Source: Chinchilla lanigera
Taxonomy: Eukaryota > Chordata > Mammalia > Rodentia > Chinchillidae
DNA: 64,000 nt
Reading direction: 5' to 3'
NCBI RefSeq assembly: GCF_000276665.1
Contig: NW_004955484.1
Coordinates: 6,212,467 to 6,276,466, forward strand
Each line of letters starts with the position of its first letter. The first letter of the stretch is position 1. Shown here in pieces: positions 11,010 through 22,377 of this stretch. Below the pieces are notes generated by a model that was not told the origin of the DNA, searched no databases, and saw only the letters and a list, made by a program, of their open reading frames with translations. The translations under genes were made by a program, and so were the position numbers.

Positions 11010-13560
11010 AAACAAGGCCACCGATACGTAAATACTGAGAGAGGCGTAATCCATCTCGACTGCACAGTTTCCAACCTGCTCTGTATGGTGCCTGGAATTT
11101 CATCCAGTATTCAGAAGGATTGAGATGGCCCAGCTCTTTGTTCAGAGTAAAGAAGCCTGGCAATCTGACTTTAGCAGATTCAGAAATTTTTATTTTCCCT
11201 CCTTCCTTGGGAAAAAAAAATCAGGTTCTTAAAATTGCATTGCTGATGTCTGTGATTCATATTACAGGCAGGGCCACCTCTGCACCCAAATCAAAATTTC
11301 ATTTATGATATTGTGGACTTAATATGAATAAAGGTCTGGTGTTTTCCAAGACACCAGAGAAAGAAGCACCTGCCACAGGACTAATCACAGGAGGGAATGA
11401 AAAGAAGACGGAGGTGGGGGAAGGGAAATAAAAACCAAAAGCAAACCCTAGCAACATAAATTGATATGAAGTTAAAAAAAAAAAAAAAAAGGAAAAAGGA
11501 GCAAAATCCACTCACATCCATCACTTGTGCTTCAGAGTCGGACATAAAGAGATGAATTTAAGGCAGCTTAAATCCCTGCCACTTTCTCCAGCTTGGAAAT
11601 CCCACTAGTTAAAAATATGATTGGGATAACTAAAAAGATACAGGTGACAAGCAGGTTGCATATGAAATTGGAGGTGGTCTGAACAGATAGTTTCTTTCAA
11701 GTGCACAAGAAAGAGGTAATGGAGAGGATGGTGCAGGTTTAAGCAGGCTCTGATGCAAATGAAAATAAAAACCACAACAACTTTTATATCTTTGCAGCAT
11801 TTGGCTAATGAATCACTAAAACCATCCGCAGCCCATCCATCATTTCTATTGCCAAGACTCAACTGCGCAGGTCTCTAATTGGTCTAGACAGGTGTCATGA
11901 TATTTCAGCTCACTGAAAACAATTCCAGAGGTTTTCTTTAGTGAGACTGAAAGGTAGACACTTTGGAAAATGTTAGTCTAATTTCAACCTTCGTTAGGGC
12001 AGTTTATGTTTAACAAGAGAACCAAGATACACAGAAGTCTCCAGATTTAGCTCTGCCTCTAAAAAAAAAAGCCCTTAATGGGGGTCAAAAGTGAATTTGG
12101 ACCTGAAATTGATTATTTGGAGGGGGAGAAACTGGTGTTAGAAGTAATAGGTCTTACCTTGGGCTCTCACGTCACCTATGTTGTTTTTCTGTACCTACAG
12201 TGAGCAAAATTAAATGCATAATCTTCAAATGTCAGCTTTGCCCTGCCATAAAGTCATTAAAGACAACTTCACATTACCAAACAGCTTCGGCTTCAGGGCT
12301 GCTCTGCGCCTGAGTGTCACCAAACTCTGTGTTGTGAAAGGAAATGAGACCTGCATCCTGAGACAAAGAGGCCAGATCTAAAGAGTAGACTGGCCACCAC
12401 CGTTGTACCAGGCACAACCGCTTATGAAGAGTGTTTTACAGCTTATGAAACCAACGTGTGACATAGCGAACAACAGCCAGGAAAGAGAAAGTTCCACATG
12501 TGTCTTGCCGATCACTCACAAACTCACAGCGGAATAAGGATGAACGGTACAAGGTAAGCATCAAGCTTACCTTTGAATTTCCTTGTCATTATTAGGAGGG
12601 CTGCCAATAATGTTATTATTTAAATATATATGTATGTTAAAGTATTATCTTTGGGTAGAACAAGTTGGCTATGCAATAAAGAGGAAACGCCTGGAGAGAG
12701 AGAGGACTCTATTTCGGTTTTCCTTTGCTTTATCCCTGTGGCAAGAGTCTTGTTGCTGCTGCAGGAGGCCTCTGTGGCTTAAAACTGGGATTACACAGCC
12801 AAGGAAACTCTCCAAGATTAAAGAGAGAATATATTTCCCCATGGAGCAGTGGTTGGGAAGCAGGAGGGCAAGTTGGGTGACAGGGGCTCCCACCGCTCAG
12901 AGTGGTTGAAGATGTCAAAGAGAAACTTGGATCCCGGGGCAGGCATGAACTTCACCCATCTTTCTGAGGATTTGTATGCAAAAGTTTTGAAACTGACCTG
13001 ACTCACAAATACCAAGTGTTCTCCATGAATATTCATTCCTCCTCTAAATATCTTTTTAAAATCCTGTTTTCTTTGACAACTTGAGCTGTAGCATTTAGAG
13101 CTTCCGATCTCAAAAGAAAACATGCAAGGAAATTCCAGCTTCAATACAGCAGCTTCTGTAACTTAAAACAATTGATCTTTGTGCGTCTACCTTGTCTACT
13201 TCAGATGGGTGCCATCCAGCTAGACAGCATTGCTCTCTGACTACGAATAATCTACAAATCCATGCATCAGATTGGGGTAACACAACAATAAGGACTTGCT
13301 GTCTCTGGGTCGAGGAAGTATGCGTTAATATTTTTCTTTGTGTTTATATTTTGAATTTTTCTGTAATAAAATGTTTTGCATCTCTAATTAGATCTATGGC
13401 TTATTTAAATAAAGCTAGTAAGTAATTTTCCTTAAAACTGTCAATCTAATAAAAAGGAATAGGGTAAGAGAAAATAGAGCGAAAGAAAATGCCTCCAGGA
13501 TGGATTTGAAAAGGGTCATAAAATGTTTTCAGTAAAGTGGCTGCAAGCATAATAGGGATA
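11010..13560. other. repeat-sparse noncoding stretch
   Basis: Contains two short A runs (about 11473-11490 and 12061-12070) but no recognised SINE, LINE or gene. Open frames on both strands around 12583-13144 overlap each other and lack motifs. Confidence 0.35.
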
Positions 13561-13565
13561 GATGG

Positions 13566-13720
13566 TCACTTCCTCATTCAACAAATATATTGGGCTATTT
13601 CTGTGTGCTCAAAGGGCTAGGACTGGGCAGGGAATTAAAGAAAGCAGTAAGAAATGGTTCTCGGTTCTCGTCCTGAAAGTGTTCTATTCAACTGGCAAAG
13701 GGACAGCATTTCAAAGATTA
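13566..13720 (-). repeat. L2 3' end relic
   Basis: The plus strand reads 'tcctcattcaacaaatatattgggctatttctgtgtgctc', the reverse complement of the L2 3' end (ATTCAACAAATATTTATTG, then a 'tgtgc' block), followed by a 'gaattaaagaaag...' block and 'ggttctc..gtcctgaaag', which parallels the usual continuation of that end. It is old and truncated. Confidence 0.55.
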
Positions 13721-13724
13721 CTCT

Positions 13725-14542
13725 TGTCTCATCAGCACATAAACACCAAACCCATGCAGGTAAGCGCACGGCCTACACAAAACTATACATGAGAAGCTGG
13801 TAGATTATAAGATCATACAGGCTCCACACAGAAGGATTAAGGGACACAGGTAATGGGCCAAGTTAATGTGAAAAGACTGACATCTTTGTTATGCTTTAAT
13901 TTCTATGTTTCAAAAACCATCCTAATAGATAAGATGTGAAATATCTTCAACGAAAATGGCAAGTAGTTGATCTCCTTCACATAGAAAGGATATGGAAATT
14001 GGTGAGGAAAAACCAAAGGCTCCTTTAAAAAGAGACGGGAACTGAGATTGCCCAAAAGCACGAAACGTGTTCAAACCCACAGGTGACTACCGACACACTA
14101 GTGAAATCAACAGTTCAGTCTTGCTTTGTCACCTTCAGGGAAGGTCTGCGGTGCAGAAGAGAATGCAAAAGTCGTGCTCGGGAAAGAGGTCATCACTAGA
14201 GGAAAGGAATGGGGCGAGGGTCAGCCTTTCCTGGCCATTTGTAATGTTTCCTTTCTTTTGCTAGGTGCTATTTGGGGTGGAGGCACTGTCTTGATTATGT
14301 TATCTCTATCACTTCTTTCTATAACTGGAGAAGTTAAAGGAAGGAAGGAAATACTACATTGCTCATGGTCAGCGCTGTGCTCAGGTGGGTAGATGGGCAG
14401 AGCTTTGTCAAAGTACTGGCAACATGTATCAAGGGCTGAAAAATGGGTCATGCTGTGTTAAGTCCACTAGTCAGGGTCCTCGGGACAAAGGGCTGGGAGG
14501 AAAACAAAAATATAAGGGAAGTAATGATAACAAAACATTATT
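13725..14542. other. unassigned noncoding stretch
   Basis: No gene or interspersed repeat recognised up to the B1 element. Short overlapping open frames on both strands at 14067-14567 show no features. Confidence 0.3.
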
Positions 14543-14543
14543 A

Positions 14544-14673
14544 TTTTTTTTTTTTTTGTCTTTCTGAGACAGAGTCTCACTGTGCAGCTCAGGCTGGTCT
14601 TGAACTCATGGCAATCCCCCTGACTCAGCTTCCAGAGTGCTGGGATTATAGGCATGTGCCACCACACCCAGCC
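14544..14673 (-). mobile_element. B1 SINE (7SL-derived)
   Basis: A T-run is followed by 'gagacagagtctcactgtg', 'caggctggtcttgaactca', 'gtgctgggattataggcat' and 'gccaccacaccca', the standard B1/Alu-like order in reverse complement. It is a near-complete monomeric B1. The flanks carry a likely target duplication: 'aaaacattatta' at 14532 and 'aaaatattattt' at 14674 (two mismatches in 12). The element does not encode protein; short open frames over it are incidental. Confidence 0.9.
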
Positions 14674-14674
14674 A

Positions 14675-15990
14675 AAATATTATTTCTAACAGTAAAATAT
14701 TTTAAATATCCTAAATATACAATGAAAAGAGAATAGTAAAATAATTTTGATATATTTATAAGAGGGATTACTACAAAGTGATTAAAATAATATTCTTGAC
14801 ATTTTTAGAGACAGAAGTAATCCAAATGTGATGTTATGAGATCAATGCAGGATGCAAAGATCTATCTATCTATATATTCATGTGTACAAAGGCATATATA
14901 CACACAGATGCAGTTTTATGTACACTATATGATGTCTACAGTATAAAAAGGAAATATATATAATATGAAATTTTGAGATTATTATGCTTTACCAGGAAAC
15001 TTCATATTTAAAAACTGTTATTTTCTTCTTTTCTAATATTTTTTAAAAGGGGAACAATTCAACTCCTTCCTTTCAAAGAACTTTTTACTTGAAAATGACT
15101 TTTGTGAAGAACTGGTTGAAATTTAAGAAATAAGTCTAAGGTCTTTTTTTTTTAAACTGGGGTAAGATGTAATCATGAAGAATGTAACTCAACCACTTAC
15201 GTTTAGTTATAAAAATCATAACTACACTGACACTAATTGCCAGTATGTTTTCATAGATATTTTACAGATAGAGCTCTTGCAAAGTATAGATTCGGTGTCC
15301 ACAGTACCTGCACTTTACTTAACAGATTTTGTATGCTCGGGTCCTACAGGTGAGAAGGGCACACCGAAGTGTCCTTCAGGGTGTCTCTGAGGACCTAAAA
15401 CACAGGTGCAAATGCTCTTTGGGTGTCAGTGGGCAAGCTTCCTAGATAGAGCAAGCAAGCCCTTCCAATGTACTGATGGCAGCGCTTGTAAGCAAAAAAA
15501 GTAAAAGCGCACAGATCCACCAAAACCTTAGCAATGATAAAAGCTGTGTGGTCCACGCTTTCCAAAACTGTTTCTTTCGCAATACGTTGGCTTGCTTCTC
15601 ATTAAAGATCAGTTTAACAATATTATTAATAATTTCAGAGGGTGGGCAGAATGGCAGAAATGGAGGAAAAAAAACTAAAATTTGCAACCTGCAGGGCTTT
15701 ATTTCTATGTAATCTTGTTGAAGTTTCCCTATGAAAAAGAAATTGAGGCAAATGTCTTTATATGGTATAATTACAGAGAGAAGGTAGGAAACTACCTCTT
15801 ACTGGTGGAAACAGACCTGCCTTATGTTTTACACTAGCAAAGTGCTACAAAATTCACAGCTTTCCTCTTTTCTTAAAGGCAGAAGACAGCGTTGGGTGGG
15901 CAAATTGTTTAGCTAGTTAGCAACTACAACTTCTGCCAGAGGTGCACAGAGCTGCATGCTACTCAAGTTTCAGCCCTGGGAGTGGCCCTA
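14675..15990. other. unassigned AT-rich noncoding stretch
   Basis: Contains a small 'atctatctatctat' run near 14862 and AT-rich low-complexity sequence. The rest, including open frames near 15442-15712 on both strands, has no recognised features. Confidence 0.3.
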
Positions 15991-15992
15991 TT

Positions 15993-16018
15993 ACACACAC
16001 ACACACACACATACACAC
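15993..16018. repeat. (AC)n microsatellite
   Basis: About ten AC units with one AT interruption, then looser CA-rich sequence to about 16047. Confidence 0.9.
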
Positions 16019-16213
16019 TTGTGCATTCACATACACATGTACACACAACTCAGTGTTTTACAAAATTGTGTAAGAGGAGCTGATGTCTGAGGCTTACGGT
16101 AGGTTTTAAAGAGTGGATTGATAACGAAACAACCTCTTTTCTTTTATCTCAGAATATTTGCCTTTTTATCTGTTCTCCTTTCTAAAACTGAGCATTTACT
16201 GTAAGATCTAGAC

Positions 16214-16293
16214 CAGTGATGATGAACCTTCTGGATCTTTCAATGATGCAAGTAGCCCACTGTGGCACACATACCATAGGTTCACCACCACTG
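16214..16293. mobile_element. hAT-type MITE with TIRs and 8-bp target duplication
   Basis: This 80-bp element begins CAGTGATGATGAACCT and ends AGGTTCACCACCACTG. The ends are inverted repeats matching at 14 of 16 positions. It is flanked by 'atctagac' (16206-16213) and 'atctatac' (16294-16301), an 8-bp duplication with one mismatch. CAGTG termini plus an 8-bp duplication are hallmarks of the hAT superfamily. No transposase sequence is present, so it would have moved in trans. The precise family is not known to me. Confidence 0.8.
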
Positions 16294-16309
16294 ATCTATA
16301 CTGATCACT

Positions 16310-16690
16310 TCCCATCACTGGCCATCCCAGCAATCCCACTAACCATTCATTCATCCCCTTCAACTATTTCTCTTCTCCTTTGTTATCAAGCTTTTTCCCT
16401 CCCATTACACCTTGAGACCATCATACTTTCAGACATAGAAGGTCAACTATTGCATGGTTTTTCTTATAAGAGAAACTCAAAATATAAATAAAGAACAAAA
16501 TGAAAGACGTGAGAGGAAAGAGGGAGGTGAACTTTGTGGAGATAGGAAGGGGATCTAGGGATTGGGGAGACAGAAGGGTGGGAAGGGGAAGTCAGAATGA
16601 CTAAGATGTGATATGCATATGTACCAATTCAAGATGAATGTAATCATTATGCTTGGCAAACGTATACTAATAAAAACAAAACAAATAACA
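16310..16690 (+). mobile_element. L1 3' end / 3' UTR, 5'-truncated
   Basis: The block around 16460-16500 ('cttataagagaaactcaaaatataaat') is followed by a purine-rich stretch with many GGGA/GGAAGG units (16505-16600) and then 'gatatgcatatgtaccaatt' and an A-rich end with 'aataaaaacaaaacaaataac'. A G-rich polypurine tract ahead of the A-tail is typical of L1 3' UTRs. The 5' limit is uncertain. Confidence 0.6.
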
Positions 16691-16947
16691 ACATGAGAAA
16701 AACAGTGTCTATCACTTACTGACATGAGTGTCATTTATATCCTTTGGCAGAAGACTACTTGAAAGAGTTGCTTATATTGGCATCTCTCTTTTGTGGATAT
16801 GTATACTGATTCCTTTGTAATTTGGTTCCTTTCCTTAGTATGTAGAGCAATCAATCTGGACGCAATGTGGTTATTAATTTCCTCTCAGAATTACCAGTGA
16901 CCTCAGAAAAATGAAACTAAGTAGCTTATTCTCACACTTCAACCTTT

Positions 16948-17300
16948 CTCTTTTTTTGTTTAAAGAGAATAAAAATATAATAAAATAACAACAACAGAGA
17001 CAAGGACAAAACAAACAAAAAACAGTAAATATGATACAAGGTTTCAAAACAAAATGATAGGAATTAACAGTGGTTGTTATAGTACATATTGTTATCTTCA
17101 ACCAATTTGCTCAGATTACTAGATGTAAGAATGCAAGATTGATCAAACTATTAAAGGAAATAAAAATAATTTTTAAAACATTATAAATGATACAGAGCTT
17201 CACTAAACAAGATGGTGGACCAATGATTGTTATATTGCATATTGTTGTCTTCAAATTAGTTTTTCAGATTACCGGATACAATCTTTCTTAACCATATTAT
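16948..17300 (-). mobile_element. L1 3' UTR, one or two truncated copies
   Basis: Read on the minus strand, this matches the L1 3' UTR family also seen at 35830-36109 and 46190-46490: 'gtttgatcaatcttg', 'ttgaagata', then 'caaccattgttaattt' and an A/T-rich end. The T-run at 16951-16958 is the 3' terminus. A second, shorter copy of the same module occurs at about 17215-17285, so this may be two overlapping insertions or an internal duplication. Confidence 0.65.
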
Positions 17301-17399
17301 CACACTCTCCATGGGTGAGCTACTGGTATCTCTTCACACCCACTCCTATAATTTTAACTCTCAGATATAATAAGGAAATTCCTGACTTGATCTCTTTCC

Positions 17400-17471
17400 T
17401 TAGCTTGATATTTCCAACTGGATATCCCAAATCTCTCGAAATCACGATCTTTAAAACTAAACTCTTTCTAA
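17400..17471 (+). repeat. possible L2 ORF fragment at gap edge
   Basis: The order 'ccaactggatatcccaaatctc' then 'gatctttaaaactaaactc' resembles a conserved part of L2 ORF2 ('...acttggatgtc...ctcaaac...caaaactgaactc'). It is cut by the assembly gap. Confidence 0.4.
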
Positions 17472-18001
17472 NNNNNNNNNNNNNNNNNNNNNNNNNNNNN
17501 NNNNNNNNNNNNNNNNNNNNNNNNNNNNNNNNNNNNNNNNNNNNNNNNNNNNNNNNNNNNNNNNNNNNNNNNNNNNNNNNNNNNNNNNNNNNNNNNNNNN
17601 NNNNNNNNNNNNNNNNNNNNNNNNNNNNNNNNNNNNNNNNNNNNNNNNNNNNNNNNNNNNNNNNNNNNNNNNNNNNNNNNNNNNNNNNNNNNNNNNNNNN
17701 NNNNNNNNNNNNNNNNNNNNNNNNNNNNNNNNNNNNNNNNNNNNNNNNNNNNNNNNNNNNNNNNNNNNNNNNNNNNNNNNNNNNNNNNNNNNNNNNNNNN
17801 NNNNNNNNNNNNNNNNNNNNNNNNNNNNNNNNNNNNNNNNNNNNNNNNNNNNNNNNNNNNNNNNNNNNNNNNNNNNNNNNNNNNNNNNNNNNNNNNNNNN
17901 NNNNNNNNNNNNNNNNNNNNNNNNNNNNNNNNNNNNNNNNNNNNNNNNNNNNNNNNNNNNNNNNNNNNNNNNNNNNNNNNNNNNNNNNNNNNNNNNNNNN
18001 N
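17472..18001. other. assembly gap, 530 N
   Basis: All bases are unknown. The long open frames that span this interval on both strands are artefacts of reading N as coding. The odd size (not 100) suggests an estimated gap length. Confidence 0.99.
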
Positions 18002-18100
18002 TATAATGAAAATGGCAATAGTTTATAGTAGTAAGTAATAAAGTTTAAACAGATACAGAGACAAAGACTTATTTGCAGCTAAACATTAAATACAATTGTA

Positions 18101-18201
18101 GGGCCAGGGATATAGTTCATTGGTACAGTGCCTGCCTGAGAAGCACAAGGTCATGAGTTTGAGTTCAGAGACCAAAATAAACAAATAAACAAAATAGAAA
18201 A
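18101..18201 (+). mobile_element. ID SINE (tRNA-derived), with target duplication
   Basis: The element starts 'gggccagggatatagttcat', corresponding to the pol III A box of ID, then 'cctgcctgagaagcacaagg' and a B-box region 'gagtttgagttc', and ends in an A-rich tail of AAAC/AAAT units. It is flanked by 'aaatacaattgta' (18088-18100) and 'aaatacagttgta' (18202-18214), 12 of 13 identical, a clear L1-mediated target duplication. Confidence 0.9.
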
Positions 18202-18463
18202 AAATACAGTTGTAAAACTATCAGTCTTATCTGAATTAATCTATAAATGTTATACAATTATAACAAAAATTTGTAAGTTTCTTTGGAGTAGGAGTAGAAT
18301 TTAATAAAATAATTCCAACCATCAATAAAAAAACAGATTAGCTAGAGATTTTGGGGGAAAACATCAAGTTCCAAGAAGGGTTTATCATATAAGATCCTAA
18401 ATAGATATAGCTACAACATTTAAAACAATGAAGCTTTGGTTTACAAACATGCCAATCCATGGA

Positions 18464-18580
18464 AATATGTAAAGAAATATACTTGAATATATGTAAGAAA
18501 TATACTTGTAAGAATACATATAAGTAAGAATACAAGAATATATATAATATATGTAAGAATACATATAAGAATTTATATAA
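18464..18580. repeat. AT-rich degenerate tandem repeat
   Basis: Units of the form 'gtaagaatacatata' and 'gtaagaaatatacttg' recur several times with variation. Translations here (minus strand, Tyr/Ile/Ser-rich) are by-products of the repeat. Confidence 0.7.
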
Positions 18581-18689
18581 TTTAATTTTCCATTTGAAAT
18601 CAATAGGAAAAGTATCCTGTACTAAATAAGTGTATGAAGATCAGTGACTTTGGGCTAAAAATGTAGTTAAAAGTATTTGCTCTATCTTT

Positions 18690-19350
18690 GAAATGATAAG
18701 TTGAAACAAGCACGTATGCGTGTGTTAAATGTTAAAGCTGGATGATGGGTGTATGGGTATCTATTGTATTATTCTTCAAATGTTTAAAATATTTTATTAT
18801 TTATACTTTCAATGAAGGGGTTCATCAAGATACTTATAGTTTGGTATAAGAGGTAAAACTTTTAAATTAAAAGACCCAGTAGTAACAAATTGAAAAATAA
18901 CATTCATGTACTATTCAAAAGACAAAATCTGCAGTATACAAATAACAGAACTTTTAAATAGTACAAGATAATGAATACCCAACTAGAAAATAAGATAAGG
19001 TCAGACTTAGGCAATTTTATATCCAGACAATGTTAATAGAAGACTTAGAAAACATGAAATTATTTTTAGCTTCTCTGGTAAATAGAGGCTTAAAAATAAA
19101 ACAATAACATTTTTTAATCTATGAAGTTGGTAAATATTTTTTAAGAAATAAGAGTACCGAGTATCGCATAGGGTACAGGAAGACAGACATTTGCATATAT
19201 TACCAGCATGAATACCAATGTGTACATTACATCTTGAGGGCAGTGAAGAATATCCTGCAGGAGTCATAAAATGATGACTCTGTGGATAACCATAAATGTG
19301 AAACAAAGGCACCTGGATAAGAATGCTCCATAATAGTTTGATTTTAATTT
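18690..19350 (+). repeat. ancient L1 (L1M-like) fragments
   Basis: 18715-18800 resembles the 3' end of old mammalian L1 ('ggatgatgggtgtatggg', then 'tattattcttcaaatgtttaaaatattttatta'). 19080-19260 resembles the ORF2 3' part, with the order 'aatctatgaagttggtaaa' then 'cgagtatcgcatagggtacaggaag'. Both are too decayed to translate. Confidence 0.4.
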
Positions 19351-19754
19351 TTCTCACACTACAAATCAATAGAGGATGGCTTTGATTTGAGGCAGGTAAA
19401 CGACTTAAACTTAGATGCATTATCTAGAAAATCTGACTATTTTGTATAGGATGCATGGCAGAACAAAATGCAATCACTAAATAGGCACTGCAGCTATCTT
19501 ATTTAACAGAGTATGTTTCATTGTGGTTTTTCAATATTTAGACATACAGTATGAAGGTTTTCACTTGTACTTTCTCCATAGCTCTTTAAATATGTTCAAA
19601 TGCCTGTGATCCATGTGAAGGGCTTTACTTTGCATGTTAACATTTAATAGGCCTTACACAAAATTTACCACTAACAAATATTTGTTAAATTAATAAACCT
19701 GCCTTGTAGCTCCTGTTAGATTGTATTTTTAGGCTACTTAAAAGTTTGTTTTTC

Positions 19755-19889
19755 TCACTAGAACATTAATCTTTAAATCCAGGGGTCAATTGTTCATCCA
19801 TTTCTATTCCATCACAAGGAACAGTGCCTGACATATACAAAGTATTCAACAAAGTTTGAATGAATGAATGAATGAATGAATGAATGAAT
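19755..19889 (+). repeat. L2 3' end with (TGAA)n tail
   Basis: 'cactagaacattaatc' is followed by 'gtgcctgacatatacaaagtattcaacaaagtttgaa' and about eight TGAA units (19857-19889). This is the diagnostic L2 order: a CACTAGA block, 'cagtgcctggcacatagtagg', 'caataaa', then TGAA repeats. Confidence 0.8.
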
Positions 19890-19894
19890 AGAAG

Positions 19895-20560
19895 CCCAGT
19901 TTCTTTCTCCTAAAATGGACTGTATATGCCTATGTTCCAAAACTCTAGTCTAAAACTAAAGGTATCACTAAGTAGGTCTTGGGGACTGGGCCTTATCTCC
20001 AATGAGAGTGGCTGAGGCTTCTGAAAAGAGAAGAGGAACACAAATGGAAAAGAAGGAAGAGTTGTACATTAGCACCTTGTTAGACTTCTAGGCACACAAC
20101 TAGGTGAGCTTGTGGCCATTTAATAGAAGCCATACACAATAAAAAAACAGATGAAACATTTGTAGGTGGACAGAAGGAAACAATCTCCTGCACTACCTTC
20201 TTCCCATCAAAGAAGTTCCTGTAGCACATCTGAGAACCTCTGCCAATAGCCTATCAAGTCCAGGGCAGAATTTGCCGCTGGGATCCTCACTAACTGTGCA
20301 AACACCAGCTCCCCTGCTCAGCTATATTGCATCAGACTATTTCTTTTGTCTCTTGATTTTTTCCCCTTGCTGTTTATGCAAGAAAATCCACTAATATGTT
20401 TTGGAGAAAGATAAACCCATTTGTCCACAAACAGAAAATACCAAACCAAGAATCTTTAAACCGTGGGTTTACAGTAGCCCCACGAGGTGCCACAGACATT
20501 GAAGAGTTCTTTATCAGTGTACTCTTGAAAGCACCCTGCTTTTAATCATGTGCTCTTGTG
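19895..20560. other. unassigned noncoding stretch
   Basis: No gene or recognised repeat. Confidence 0.3.
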
Positions 20561-21966
20561 AAAGTTAATATTACAACAGAAACATGCCACCTTACTGCGT
20601 TGTGTTTAGAGTCAGTGGCAGGGGCAGAATGAGAAATGAGGATTTTTTTTTCTTCTTCCTGAAGCAGGAGTTTCTCTGTACAAAGCCAATGGCATTAAAA
20701 GCAGGTCTGAAAGCAAAGCCTCATCGCCTTCCAGTTAAACATGGCAGATTGAACATGTGTTTATCTCTGCTTCTTCTCCCAATCCCACTAAAGTAATGAG
20801 AATGACAAAGAATAATAAAAAAGGAATAATAATAATAAAAGAATAAAAACCATACAAACTCACAAGGGAGAGGAAAATGCAAGAGAAGACAACAGCAGAT
20901 GTGAAATGTCAACAAATCTTTGGTAGAAAGAAAGACGTGGCAAGAGTAATAATTGCCTCAGCAGAGCAGGTGAAGCCAAAATCAGTCTCTGCAGCGGATG
21001 AGAAAAAAGCAGATTCTCCTAGCAGAATTCTACAAAGGCTGCAAATAGAAGAGGGGGAAGTCTGTGAAAGGATAAGAACTCTGTTTCTTCCCCAACCCCT
21101 CAGAGCCAGGAGAGAACTTCTGCCTTATTTCTTCAGACAACAGATGGTTTATTTTAGGGACTGTTTGAGGTAAAGCGGCTGGAGACTCAAAGGTTCTGGA
21201 CCCTGGGAGGAATCAAGAGAGCCGGGTATGCATTTTCAAGCTGAATAGTGCTCCCCAGGCAAGACGTGAAAGGGGTTTTCACTCGGGAAAATCATCAGTA
21301 CCACTCCTACAGAGATCATCACTTGGGCACTCCCACAGGGGAACATTTGCTCCTTGTTCCATCCCGCCCGACTAATCAAATTTTGCAAGCCTCACTCTTA
21401 AACATACAAAGTCAAAGAACACAGAACAGTCAGAGGCAGCTGAGTGACGGGCTGAAAGAACCACAAAAAGAGGAACTTGGATGACATGGAGACCATACAG
21501 CAAACAAAAGAAAATCTAACAAAGAAGTAACACTGTCACAAAGACAAGAGAATCCATTGTATCTATGCAACAAGAACAGAACACTACCACCATGTAAATA
21601 AAAAACTGGAATGCCATGTTGCCAGATGTTTTTTTTTGAAAAATCAAATAGCAGGAAGATAATATAGAAGAAACTTCCCTGAAAGTAAAATGGAAAAGCA
21701 ACAAGGAGAAAAGATAAGAAAATTAAAGACTGTGTCCAGTCACATCTAGTATTTGATTAACAAAAGTCTCTGAAAGAGAAAAAAGACAACAGAGGTAAAG
21801 AAGCTATCAGAGAGAATTATCAGAGAGATAATCAGGAAAACTTCACAGAACAAACACCATAAAGAAGTTCAGATGAAGAAGTTCCAAGTAGCTCAGCCAA
21901 TGTGAGCAGATTAGCAGAAGAGGTGAGAGGTGGGAGTGATCCCCTCCTTCTCTACCATTTTTCTTT

Positions 21967-22020
21967 TTTTCTTTTCTTTTTTTTTTTTTTTTGTGGTACT
22001 GGAGATCAAACCCAGGAATA
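21967..22020 (-). mobile_element. ID SINE 3' fragment
   Basis: A long T-run with C interruptions is followed by 'gtggtactggagatcaaaccc', the reverse complement of the ID B-box end and tail. The A-box half is missing, so it is 5'-truncated. Confidence 0.65.
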
Positions 22021-22291
22021 CCTTACCCACATTTTGTGAAATTAAAAATACTGGAAAGAGAGAAATGATTCTAGACGTTCCCAGAATGGGAAAAGAAAAT
22101 CATAAAAACCAAGTGATACTAGAATGACGTTCAACCTTTTGGCAGCAGCTCTGCAAGCTAGAAAACAGTCTAGGGCCTTGAACAAGCTGAGAAGAAGTTA
22201 TTTTCAAACTGTAATTTTATACTTAAATGTTATACTTCAGGGTAGGTAAGAATATTTTTAGATATTTAAATTCTTAAACCCTTCCTTTCAC

Positions 22292-22377
22292 ATGTGTGTG
22301 GGGGGGTTATGTGGGTTACTAGGGTTTGAACCCAGGGCCTTGGCATGCTGGGCAGGTGCTCTACCACTGAGCCATGG
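22292..22377 (-). mobile_element. ID SINE
   Basis: The reverse complement reads as ID: the 3' half 'agggtttgaacccagggcc' (B box on the other strand), then 'ggcaggtgctctaccactga' covering the A-box half, ending 'gccatg'. It lies within the ancient L1 5' region, which resumes after it, so it is a later insertion. Confidence 0.8.

Noticed and set aside
10635..11163. Four overlapping minus-strand open frames
   Set aside because: Three include a run of HTHTHT from the GT microsatellite in different frames, which shows the frames are incidental.
17315..18028. Open frames of over 230 codons on both strands
   Set aside because: Nearly all of their length is the 530-N gap read as unknown residues; the real codons at either end are few and featureless.
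18464..18580. CRISPR-like array or minisatellite
   Set aside because: Units vary in length and have no unique spacers, and the context is a mammalian genome; it is low-complexity AT-rich sequence.
20877..21173. 98-codon plus-strand open frame as a gene
   Set aside because: It lies inside the ancient L1 5' region and shows no domain or start context of note.
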